NCBI GenBank assembly: GCA_947259715.1
Contig: CAMYNR010000069.1
Span: forward strand, 1-36,432
From: an uncultured Desulfuromonadales bacterium
GTDB lineage: Bacteria > Desulfobacterota > Desulfuromonadia > Desulfuromonadales > Geopsychrobacteraceae
Direction of reading: 5' to 3'
DNA: 36,432 bases
Shown piece after piece: positions 14,921 through 21,598 of the stretch; position 1 is the first letter of the stretch; every line of letters begins with the position of its first letter. A program made the position numbers and the translations under genes. Below the pieces are notes generated by a model. It worked only from the letters and a program-made list of their open reading frames with translations. It was not told where the DNA came from and ran no database searches.

Positions 14921-15649
14921 CTAGCGCTCCCGCAGTTTCGCGAGCAGCCTCAGCAGCTCCAGGTAGAGCCAGACCAGGGTGACAATCAGTCCGAAGGCTG
15001 CATACCATTCAATATATTTGGGCGCGACACCGTCCCCCCGCTCAATAAAGTCAAAATCCAGGACCAGGTTCAATGAAGCGATCACCACGACAAACAGGCT
15101 GAAGCCGATGCCGATCCAGCCGGACTCGTGAATGTAAGGCATCTGCCAACCAAAAAAACTGCCGACAAAACCGATCAGGTAAACCACCATGATCCCGCCG
15201 GTCGCCGCGACGATTCCAAGGCGAAAGTTTTCCGTCACCTTGATTAAACCTGATTTATAGGCCAACAGCAGACAGAACAGCACACCAAAGGTTAAAGCGA
15301 CCGCCTGGATGACGATCCCTGGAAAACGAACTTCGAAAAAGGCCGATATTCCACCAAGAGCCAACCCTTCGAGAATGGCATAGGCCGGAGCCAGAACAGG
15401 GGCCCAGGTCTGCTTGAAAATTGCCACCATGGCAACAATGAAACCGCCGATCAGGCCGGTCATCATCCAGGGCATGACCGCTTGCTGACCCTGATTGTAA
15501 AACAGGTTCCAGGTCCAGCCGGCACCAATCACCAGTAACGCAAGCAGAGTCACGGTCTTGTTGACGGTGCCCTGTAAGCTCATCGTCTCTGCACCCGGTA
15601 AGGACTGGGTAAAGACCTTTTCTTTCATCATTGGATTGGATGTGCGCAT
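14921..15649 (-). CDS. Bax inhibitor-1/YccA family membrane protein
   Basis: A 242-residue protein with seven hydrophobic segments and the family's pattern: VNKTVTLLALLVIGAGWTWN, FKQTWAPVLAPAYAILEGLALGGISAFFE, GLIKVTENFRLGIVAATGGIM and the C-terminal ASLNLVLDFDFIERGDGVAPKYIEWYAAFGLIVTLVWLYLELLRLL. The acidic pair in DFDFIE corresponds to the Ca2+/pH-sensing aspartates of BI-1 proteins. Physiological role in bacteria is unclear; it is often placed with envelope stress or ion leak. GGAG lies 6 nt before ATG 15649. It heads a small minus-strand unit with the RelE-like and RlmI-like genes. Confidence 0.88.
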   Translation of the reverse strand: MRTSNPMMKEKVFTQSLPGAETMSLQGTVNKTVTLLALLVIGAGWTWNLFYNQGQQAVMPWMMTGLIGGFIVAMVAIFKQTWAPVLAPAYAILEGLALGGISAFFEVRFPGIVIQAVALTFGVLFCLLLAYKSGLIKVTENFRLGIVAATGGIMVVYLIGFVGSFFGWQMPYIHESGWIGIGFSLFVVVIASLNLVLDFDFIERGDGVAPKYIEWYAAFGLIVTLVWLYLELLRLLAKLRER

Positions 15650-15713
15650 AGATTACTCCTGCAAAAGAAAAACGATCCTTATCCTAGCAACAAACCCCCC
15701 GCTTGGCGACATG

Positions 15714-15741
15714 AAAAGACCTACCCATTTTCGGATAGGTC
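15714..15741 (-). terminator. Rho-independent terminator of the first GSU3473-like gene
   Basis: On the minus strand GACCTATCC-gaaaat-GGGTAGGTC (9 bp, one G-T pair) is followed by TTTTC. It lies 28 nt after the stop of the gene at 15769. Confidence 0.75.
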
Positions 15742-15768
15742 CATTACTCAACAGTCTTTTTTATCCAT

Positions 15769-15969
15769 TTAAAGAGAATAACTGACTTTTCGTCGCTCCG
15801 GGCCACTATAGATTTTCGGCCGCGGGTCGCGAACCGGATCGACTCCCACCACGACCCAGCCACTCTGCCTCTCGAACTCGCGTATTTTCTCCGTTTCAAT
15901 CAAGTACTGCAATAAGGAGGGGCGCACCAGCTCCTCGGACTCGTCGGGATATCTCACCTTGATATACAT
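15769..15969 (-). CDS. GSU3473-family small protein (paralogue 1)
   Basis: A 66-residue protein. An N-terminal beta part, MYIKVRYPDESEELVRPSLLQYLIETEKIREFERQSGWVVVGVDPVRDP, is followed by YSGPERRKVSYSL. It shares with the genes at 17235, 17624 and 17917 the frame V-x-Y...V-x-x-x-x-L-x-x-L-I-x-x-x-x-I-x-x-F-x-R-x-x-G-W-V and the C-terminal DPxR...YxGPERR. I recall this as the GSU3473 family of Geobacter relatives; its function is not known to me. The ORF track start is 6 codons too early: AAGGAGG sits 6 nt before ATG 15969. Repeat A copy 3 lies about 60 bp upstream. Confidence 0.78.
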   Translation of the reverse strand: MYIKVRYPDESEELVRPSLLQYLIETEKIREFERQSGWVVVGVDPVRDPRPKIYSGPERRKVSYSL

Positions 15970-16030
15970 TCTGCCCTCCTTTTCCAAGCGACCGCGCCAA
16001 TGGGCCCAAAGCTATAGATAGAGACCATAG

Positions 16031-16215
16031 ATTAGTTCCTGTCCGGAAGCCGCCCTTTTTTGCCAACTCGGCGTCAATTGGCGCAATCGCTTGTGCGGCG
16101 TAAAGTACTACGCCTCCGCGCAATTGCTTGATTTCCTTGATTTGACAAAAAATTGCTGGTTTCCAGATCAGAAACGCGCAGCGTGCCATCCGGGGTTTCC
16201 GGATGCCAACCAGTT
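16031..16215 (+). repeat. Dispersed repeat A, copy 3 (complete two-module form)
   Basis: The left module, ATTAGTTCCTGTCCGGAAGCCGCCCTTTTTT...GCGGCGTAAAGTACTACGCCTCCGCGCAATTGC, corresponds to copies 1 and 2. The right module, GGTTTCCAGATCAGAAACGCGCAGCGTGCCATCCGGGG...GGATGC..AGTTA, corresponds to the right half of copy 4 and to copy 5. It is the only copy in the window with both modules and the central hairpin. Confidence 0.85.
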
Positions 16216-16333
16216 ACAATTCAACGATAAAAGTAGCACAAATGATAGGCAACTCAAGTCCTCTTTGCCAACTAGAAATTTACTGGAAAAGGTGTAAGAT
16301 TATAAGGACCTATCTGCCACAGGAGCCTGCCTG

Positions 16334-17167
16334 ATGAAAAAAACCAACCTGATTATTTTGTTATTAGCCGTTTTGATCGGTTTTTTACTTTATTCCATTT
16401 TCAGCCGGGATGAACCTGAAACCCTCTCGTTTGAGCAAACGGAAGATCAACCGGCCAGCGTAGAAGAAGAGCGCAAGGCGATTGTCCATTATCCAGTTCC
16501 CCAGCCAGTCCCAGAAGAGGGGGCGACAGAAGCTGGCGTTGAAGAGGAAACTTCCCCTCTGTCATTCCCGGAAAAATTGCCACCCTTGTCGCAGAGTGAT
16601 GCCCCGATACGGGAGGTTTTTACTGACCTCATCGATGAAAAAGGCAATCTAAAGCTTTTGGAGTTGAACAATTTCATTCCGAAAACCGTCGCAATTATAA
16701 ACAATCTGCCGGAAAAACAATTAGCCAAGGACCATTTGCCGTTAAAACGTCTGGACAGCCGCTTCCTTGTCTCCGGTAGCGCGGAGGCACCAGTAACAAC
16801 CAGTCGTAATCATAAACGCTATGAGAAATACGTTGAACTTTTTGAGGCGATAAATCCTGAACTGGCGGTAAAAACCTATTCTTACTTCTACCCGCTTTTT
16901 CAGGAAGCCTACAAAAAGTTGGGCTACCCCAAGGCCTACTTCAATGATCGTCTCGTGTTTGTCATCGATCACCTGCTGGAAACACCCGAGCCGCCGGAGC
17001 CTATCCAGCTGGCTCAGCCAGTGGTGAATTACACTTTCGCCGATCCGGCCCTGGAAAACCGCTCAGCAGGGCAAAAGCTCCTGCTCCGCATCGGTCCTGA
17101 AAATCGCCGCCGGGTCAAACAGCAGCTGGAGAAATATCGTCAACTCCTGGTGAAATCGCAACCTTGA
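16334..17167 (+). CDS. DUF3014 membrane-anchored periplasmic protein
   Basis: A 277-residue protein with one N-terminal signal anchor (LIILLLAVLIGFLLYSIF, about 5-23). An acidic, proline-rich linker follows (about 30-85), then a DUF3014 domain. The domain shows RYEKYVELFEAINPELAVKTYSYFYPLFQEAYKKLGYPKAYFNDRLVFVIDHLLETPEPPEPIQL and YTFADPALENRSAGQKLLLRIGPENRRRVKQQLEKYR, close to what I recall of the family. Function is unknown; the topology puts the domain in the periplasm. AGGAG lies 8 nt before ATG 16334. A possible promoter TTTACT-N16-TATAAG lies about 30 bp upstream. A strong terminator follows the stop. Confidence 0.85.
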   Translation: MKKTNLIILLLAVLIGFLLYSIFSRDEPETLSFEQTEDQPASVEEERKAIVHYPVPQPVPEEGATEAGVEEETSPLSFPEKLPPLSQSDAPIREVFTDLIDEKGNLKLLELNNFIPKTVAIINNLPEKQLAKDHLPLKRLDSRFLVSGSAEAPVTTSRNHKRYEKYVELFEAINPELAVKTYSYFYPLFQEAYKKLGYPKAYFNDRLVFVIDHLLETPEPPEPIQLAQPVVNYTFADPALENRSAGQKLLLRIGPENRRRVKQQLEKYRQLLVKSQP

Positions 17168-17172
17168 AATAC

Positions 17173-17208
17173 GCAGGCCCATCCGATTGAATGGATGGGC
17201 CTGCTTTT
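17173..17208 (+). terminator. Rho-independent terminator
   Basis: A perfect 12-bp stem, GCAGGCCCATCC-gattgaat-GGATGGGCCTGC, is followed by TTTT, 5 bp after the DUF3014 stop codon. Confidence 0.93.
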
Positions 17209-17234
17209 ACCGTCTAGAAAATGTTCTTCGCACT

Positions 17235-17432
17235 TTAAGAATTGAGCCCACGGCGTTCCGGACCGCGATATGAGGACCGGGAAAAACGGCGAACTGGATC
17301 GATGCCCGGATAGACCCAACCATCGGTCCTTTGAAATTTCACAATCTCATCGCTCTCGATCAGCTTTTGGAGAATTTGTGGTTGAACCATATCCATCATT
17401 CCGTCTTGGTAAACAACAGCAACATCCCTCAT
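17235..17432 (-). CDS. GSU3473-family small protein (paralogue 2)
   Basis: A 65-residue protein, MRDVAVVYQDGMMDMVQPQILQKLIESDEIVKFQRTDGWVYPGIDPVRRFSRSSYRGPERRGLNS. It has the same layout as its neighbours, with the GW-x2-x-G-x-DP-x-R and YRGPERR motifs. The ORF track starts 6 codons upstream; GAGGAGG 6 nt before ATG 17432 fixes the start. Function is unknown. It is separated from the next paralogue by about 190 bp that holds that gene's terminator, so the copies are probably transcribed separately. Confidence 0.78.
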   Translation of the reverse strand: MRDVAVVYQDGMMDMVQPQILQKLIESDEIVKFQRTDGWVYPGIDPVRRFSRSSYRGPERRGLNS

Positions 17433-17576
17433 CGCCAACCTCCTCTGCAAATGTTCATTCAGGATAGCAGCATTTTACCGAGGTGAAAAGGGAGGAAGAA
17501 TTATTTTCATCGCTAGATCAGCAGGTTACTTTCTTCAGTGCGTCCTTGATTTGCTAGAAGAAAACAGAGCTGCAAG

Positions 17577-17600
17577 AAAAAACCCGGCGAAGGCCGGGTT
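17577..17600 (-). terminator. Rho-independent terminator of paralogue 3
   Basis: Minus strand AACCCGGC-cttc-GCCGGGTT followed by TTTT. The tetraloop is CTTC. It lies 24 nt after the stop of the gene at 17624. Confidence 0.9.
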
Positions 17601-17623
17601 ATCTCATCTCAAAAATAAATTTT

Positions 17624-17809
17624 TCAGGTCCGCCGCTCTGGACCAGGGTATTGACTCCGAGAGACCGTCCGGATCGGGTCGTAACCGACTGTTACCCAAC
17701 CGTTCGACCGCAAAAATTGAACAATCTTTCTCTTCTCAATCAGTTTCTGTAATTTACGCGGCTGAACCTCCTTGATTTTTCCCGTGCTGTAACGAACGCG
17801 GATCAGCAT
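17624..17809 (-). CDS. GSU3473-family small protein (paralogue 3)
   Basis: A 61-residue protein, MLIRVRYSTGKIKEVQPRKLQKLIEKRKIVQFLRSNGWVTVGYDPIRTVSRSQYPGPERRT, the shortest of the four and ending right after the PGPERR motif. It is clearly more basic than paralogues 1 and 4. AAGGAGAGG precedes ATG 17809, 12 codons inside the ORF-track start. It is the last gene before a strong terminator and may be read together with paralogue 4 and the BioD-like gene upstream. Function is unknown. Confidence 0.78.
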   Translation of the reverse strand: MLIRVRYSTGKIKEVQPRKLQKLIEKRKIVQFLRSNGWVTVGYDPIRTVSRSQYPGPERRT

Positions 17810-17916
17810 AGCAAGCCTCTCCTTTCTGCATCTCAGGCCTAACAAGCTGCCGGATCAGAACCCGGTCAGCCAAAACCAGATGCGAAATATAGCAGAAAGG
17901 GAAAAGCGAATACCAC

Positions 17917-18144
17917 TCAATTTTCTTCACTGCTTCTGACCAACGGCTGCCCGGTACCAGAATGACGTCGCTCTGGTCCGCGGTAATGGCCTCGCAGCGA
18001 GCTGCGAATTGGATCCTTGCCCAGGGTGACCCAACCGGTTGAGCGTTCAAATTCTTCAATCTCACTCATCACGATCAGCTCATCAAGTTTTTTCGATGGA
18101 ACCAGATCGATTCTGCCATCCTTGTAGCGGACCCGTATTAACAT
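17917..18144 (-). CDS. GSU3473-family small protein (paralogue 4)
   Basis: A 75-residue protein, MLIRVRYKDGRIDLVPSKKLDELIVMSEIEEFERSTGWVTLGKDPIRSSLRGHYRGPERRHSGTGQ.., with the family motifs and a longer polar tail after GPERR. Its first seven residues are identical to paralogue 3, which points to recent duplication of these two. TAGGAG lies 6 nt before ATG 18144. It begins 14 bp after the stop of the DRTGG/P-loop gene, so the two are probably co-transcribed. Function is unknown. Confidence 0.78.
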   Translation of the reverse strand: MLIRVRYKDGRIDLVPSKKLDELIVMSEIEEFERSTGWVTLGKDPIRSSLRGHYRGPERRHSGTGQPLVRSSEEN

Positions 18145-18158
18145 AGAATCTCCTACGG

Positions 18159-19256
18159 CTAGTCATCCAGAAGAGCATCGATGCTGCTGAAGTCAAAACG
18201 CTTTTCAGCCAGATCGGTTATTAATTTAATTTTGTGCTGATCCTCAGCCATAATTTTCGAAACATCATCTCTGATAATCTCAAAGACCTTTGACGAGGTG
18301 CGCCCGGCGCGCATGTAGGGCACTCCACTGCTGTCGATGATCTTCTGCGTAATGGTGCTGATTTCACCGACCCCGGGAATAATAATCCCGGCAATTTTTT
18401 CCGCATACTCATCGATCTTATACAGGTTGGCCAAAGTGACCATCAATTCATCCCGGCTGCTGTTCACGATCACCAGCGTCGAATCCTGCAAGAGCTCTGC
18501 AACCCGCTGGGCCGAAGCAGCACCGATCTGAACATTATGCACAATACGCTGTGCTTCCTCATCGGTCGCCCTGAGTTCAATATTTAGCACATTGGCAATT
18601 CGCCTGAGGGTTGGATTGGCAAGAATTGGCTGATAATTGAACCCGCCGATAACTTTAATCCCCTCGGTTGCAAAGGCCAGATTGAGGTATTTAAGGGTTT
18701 GATCTCGTTTTTGCGGAATAATTTTATTGACCAGGATGGCTTTAACGTTGGCCCGCTCTTTCTGAAACAAGGCCAGGTTCATATGCGTGGCATCAACAAC
18801 ATTGCCCAAACCACCACCAGTGACCATTAGAACCGGGGCGTTAGACTCCCGGGCGATCCGGGCATTGTTGCATCCGAGCAACGAGCCGACTCCAGTATGC
18901 CCGGCCCCCTCAATAATAAGCAGATCATTTTTTTCTTCCAGCTCGCGGATGGCGGAAAACATTTTATCGAAGATCTGCTCTCGCTGCAGTTCGCCATCCA
19001 GCACCCGGCGGGTATCACCCTGCTGCAGGACGAAGGGTGACATCAAGGGCAGATCTTCTTCCAGGCCGAAGACCCTGGCCATCAAAATTGCATCCTTGTC
19101 AGCAACAAAGCCTTTGTATTCTGCCGGCTTGGGACCGATTGGCTTGATAAATCCGACCCGATCGTATTTCTTTCGGGCCATATGCATCAGCGACAGGCTG
19201 GTGGTTGTCTTGCCACTGTTCATCCCGGTCGCAGCAATGAAAACTTTACGCGCCAT
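18159..19256 (-). CDS. BioD-like P-loop/DRTGG protein (phosphotransacetylase N-terminal-like)
   Basis: A 365-residue cytoplasmic protein. The N-terminal half is a P-loop domain of the dethiobiotin synthetase-like (AAA_26) type with ATGMNSGKTTTSL (about 9-21), GFIKPIGPKP and LLIIEGAGHTGVGS. The second half is a DRTGG domain (about 215-320), including GAASAQRVAELLQDSTLVIVNSSRDELMV and IAGIIIPGVGEISTITQKIIDSSGVPYM. The same pair of domains forms the regulatory N-terminus of long phosphotransacetylases; here the catalytic part is absent. It is not a biotin gene despite the BioD-like fold. A DRTGG domain also occurs in the pyrophosphatase at 319. Function is unknown, probably nucleotide sensing. 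Confidence 0.8.
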   Translation of the reverse strand: MARKVFIAATGMNSGKTTTSLSLMHMARKKYDRVGFIKPIGPKPAEYKGFVADKDAILMARVFGLEEDLPLMSPFVLQQGDTRRVLDGELQREQIFDKMFSAIRELEEKNDLLIIEGAGHTGVGSLLGCNNARIARESNAPVLMVTGGGLGNVVDATHMNLALFQKERANVKAILVNKIIPQKRDQTLKYLNLAFATEGIKVIGGFNYQPILANPTLRRIANVLNIELRATDEEAQRIVHNVQIGAASAQRVAELLQDSTLVIVNSSRDELMVTLANLYKIDEYAEKIAGIIIPGVGEISTITQKIIDSSGVPYMRAGRTSSKVFEIIRDDVSKIMAEDQHKIKLITDLAEKRFDFSSIDALLDD

Positions 19257-19391
19257 CTAATTAAACTCCTTGGTCAAAGTGGAGCAATTCCCTGTTGTCC
19301 TCAATAAATGCCACGTAAACAGTCTACACGCAATCAGGAAAAAAGATTTTTGCTATAAAAATATCGCCGAGTTAAGCAGTAAAAACCCATG

Positions 19392-19419
19392 TTGACAAGT
19401 GCCCTCTGCCGGTTAAGCT
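19392..19419 (+). promoter_or_regulatory. Possible sigma70-like promoter of the secreted protein gene
   Basis: A consensus TTGACA (19392-19397) and a weak TAAGCT (19414-19419) are 16 nt apart, about 36 bp before the chosen ATG at 19455. Confidence 0.4.
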
Positions 19420-19454
19420 TTCACATGAGAATTGATCTTTCCATGGAGGATAAA

Positions 19455-20090
19455 ATGCGAAAAGCTCTGGCGCTGTTGCTGTCTCTGGCCCTGTTCCCTG
19501 CTCTGTCTATCGCCGAAACGGTACATATTTCCAACCTGACATCGATAGTCTTCGACATCCCGCAAGGTTGGGTCAAAGCGAGCGAACCGCCAGAGCCATT
19601 GCTGGAGATTCTGGCTGAACACATCGGCCATGAAACCCTTGAAAAAACCGGTACCCTTCCCGGCCAGGAGCAGTTAATTGAAGCAGCAGAAAAACGCATG
19701 GCTTCGAATGAGGTGATCATCTACAACCCGCAAACCAACGCCCATATGACCCTCGATTTCAGCATGCTGCGGGCCGGCGAAAAGGCGCCAAGCAAAAAGG
19801 CGATCAAACTCTCTGCTGAGTATGCCGGTCAATCCCTGGAGCAGGAAGAAGGGGTCACCGGATTACAGGGGGAAAGCCAGGAAACCACCGTTTCAGGCGC
19901 CTGGTACGCGTACCGCTATGACGCCGGCTATCGGCATCATGAAGAAGAGATGCACTTCTCCGGTGTGATCGGTTTTATTTCACCCTACTGGTTCTATTTT
20001 TATTTCACCGATTTTAAAAAGGATCCGGGCGACCAGGAAAAAGCTGAGCAGCTGTTAAATTCCATCAACATCGTTAAACGTAAACCATGA
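19455..20090 (+). CDS. Secreted protein of unknown function
   Basis: A 211-residue protein that begins with a clear signal peptide (MRKALALLLSLALFPALSIAE). The mature part has VHISNLTSIVFDIPQGWVKASEPPEPLLEILAEHIG and, near the end, AWYAYRYDAGYRHHEEEMHFSGVIGFISPYWFYFYFTDFKKDPGDQEKAEQLLNSI. That is the pattern of proteins that use a PsbP/DcrB-like fold to bind hydrophobic ligands, but I do not recognise the family. The ORF track start is 22 codons too early; GGAGG lies 5 nt before ATG 19455. Its stop overlaps the next start as ATGA, so the two products are probably made together. Confidence 0.72.
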   Translation: MRKALALLLSLALFPALSIAETVHISNLTSIVFDIPQGWVKASEPPEPLLEILAEHIGHETLEKTGTLPGQEQLIEAAEKRMASNEVIIYNPQTNAHMTLDFSMLRAGEKAPSKKAIKLSAEYAGQSLEQEEGVTGLQGESQETTVSGAWYAYRYDAGYRHHEEEMHFSGVIGFISPYWFYFYFTDFKKDPGDQEKAEQLLNSINIVKRKP

Positions 20091-21316
20091 AAAGTTCCCG
20101 GGTCAGGTTCCCCAACGCTGAAGGTCAACTGCTTTCCGGGAAAATCGACCTGCCTGAAGATGAAGCCCCTTTGGCTTGGGCGCTGTTTGCGCACTGTTTT
20201 ACCTGCGGCAAAAATCTCAAGGCGATCAGTCATATCTCCCGGGCTCTGTGCCGGGAGAAAATCGCCGTGCTGCGTTTTGACTTCACCGGCCTGGGACAAA
20301 GCGAAGGAGATTTTTCCGAGACCAATTTAAGCTCAAACATTGCCGATCTGGTTGCCGCCGCAACCTGGCTGGAACGGGAACAGGCGGCACCGAGCCTGCT
20401 GATAGGCCATTCCTTCGGCGGATCAGCCGTTTTACAGGCGGCCAATCAACTGCCCGCGGTTCGCGCAGTCGTTACCCTCGCGGCCCCGTTCGACCCGGAG
20501 CATGTAGCCAACCTGTTTGCCGAGAACAAGGAGCAACTCAGCCGTGCCGGTGAAGCCAGCGTTACGCTTGCCGGTCGTCAGTTCACCATCCGGGAACAGT
20601 TTTTACGTGATCTCGACGAACATCAGGTTGAGGAAAATATCCAGCATCTTAAGGCTGCGCTGCTGGTCATGCACTCACCCATCGATCAAATCGTCGGCAT
20701 CCAGAATGCCGCCAGAATCTATCAGGCCGCCAAACATCCCAAATCCTATATCAGCCTCGATGATGCCGATCATCTCCTCTCCCGCGAAAGTGATGCTCTC
20801 TACGCAGGCCAGATGATCGCCAGCTGGGCAGGCCGCTACCTGCAGCTCCTCGCCAGGCCTGGAATTCAGTCCTCAGTCATCGATAATCGCGTCACCGTGC
20901 GCACCGGCGCGGAAGGCTTTTTCACCGAAATCTTCGCCAACGGTCACCCTCTGATCGCCGATGAACCGCTCAGTTACGGCGGCACCAATCGCGGGCCGAC
21001 CCCCTATGACTATCTTCTGGTCTCCCTGGGAGCCTGCACCAGCATGACCCTGCAGATGTACGCCAGGCGTAAAAAGTGGCCGCTTGAATCAGCGATCGCG
21101 CGTTTGACCCACGCGAAGATCCATGCTGAAGATTGCCAAAGCTGCGAAACCAGCAATGGCAAGATTGATCGCTTCCATCGCGAGTTAGAGTTGATCGGCG
21201 CGCTCAGCGATGAACAACGCGAGAAACTCCTCCAGATTGCCGAACGCTGCCCGGTACACAAAACCCTGCATGGGGAAGTCGTCGTGACGACATCTCTGAA
21301 GCCTCACTCGAGTTAG
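20087..21316 (+). CDS. Alpha/beta hydrolase-OsmC fusion protein
   Basis: A 409-residue bifunctional protein. The N-terminal hydrolase (1-250) has the nucleophile in GHSFGGSA (about 105-112), an aspartate in MHSPIDQIVG and a histidine in DDADHLLS. The C-terminal OsmC domain (about 270-405) has the two peroxidatic cysteines in LGACTSMTL and ERCPVHKTL. OsmC proteins reduce organic hydroperoxides, and the hydrolase may free acyl hydroperoxide substrates; the fused form is a known family. Coupled to the secreted protein by ATGA. Its TAG stop lies inside the left border of repeat A copy 4 (CGAGTTAG). Confidence 0.9.
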   Translation: MKSSRVRFPNAEGQLLSGKIDLPEDEAPLAWALFAHCFTCGKNLKAISHISRALCREKIAVLRFDFTGLGQSEGDFSETNLSSNIADLVAAATWLEREQAAPSLLIGHSFGGSAVLQAANQLPAVRAVVTLAAPFDPEHVANLFAENKEQLSRAGEASVTLAGRQFTIREQFLRDLDEHQVEENIQHLKAALLVMHSPIDQIVGIQNAARIYQAAKHPKSYISLDDADHLLSRESDALYAGQMIASWAGRYLQLLARPGIQSSVIDNRVTVRTGAEGFFTEIFANGHPLIADEPLSYGGTNRGPTPYDYLLVSLGACTSMTLQMYARRKKWPLESAIARLTHAKIHAEDCQSCETSNGKIDRFHRELELIGALSDEQREKLLQIAERCPVHKTLHGEVVVTTSLKPHSS

Positions 21317-21441
21317 TTTCCATTTGGAAACGGCCCTTTTTCGCAATCTCTGGTTCAATCTGCGGCCTTGCAAAAAATTGCTTGTTTCCAATCTGGAAAC
21401 CACACAGTGGCATCCGGAGTTTTTTGATGCTCACGAGTTAG
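21309..21441 (+). repeat. Dispersed repeat A, copy 4 (short form) flanked by CGAGTTAG direct repeats
   Basis: Left module GTTTCCATTTGGAAACGGCCCTTTTT, right module GTTTCCAATCTGGAAACCACACAGTGGCATCCGGAG...GATGCTCAC. The central GCGGCGTA hairpin of copies 1-3 is missing. CGAGTTAG occurs at 21309-21316 and again at 21434-21441, either a duplicated target or part of the element. Confidence 0.82.
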
Positions 21442-21542
21442 ATTTTCGCCCCCTTCTTCTCAGCTGCAGCAGACCCGAAGAGCTCAAGGCCAGGATACTG
21501 CCCTGGCAACAGCCTTGCGCTTTTAGACTCGCCTGGAGCTCT

Positions 21543-21570
21543 TTGAAGCCGTAGATGGCAATGCTATAGT
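21543..21570 (+). promoter_or_regulatory. Sigma70-like promoter of the TIR gene
   Basis: TTGAAG (21543-21548), 16-nt spacer, TATAGT (21565-21570). The expected start site lies about 10 nt before the AAGGAG at 21588-21593. Confidence 0.6.
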
Positions 21571-21598
21571 TTTGTCACATGGCGCCTAAGGAGTAACT

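Noticed and set aside
18159-19256. Possible bioD (dethiobiotin synthetase)
   Set aside because: The P-loop half is BioD-like, but the second half is a DRTGG domain and the protein is far too long; it fits the regulatory part of long phosphotransacetylases.
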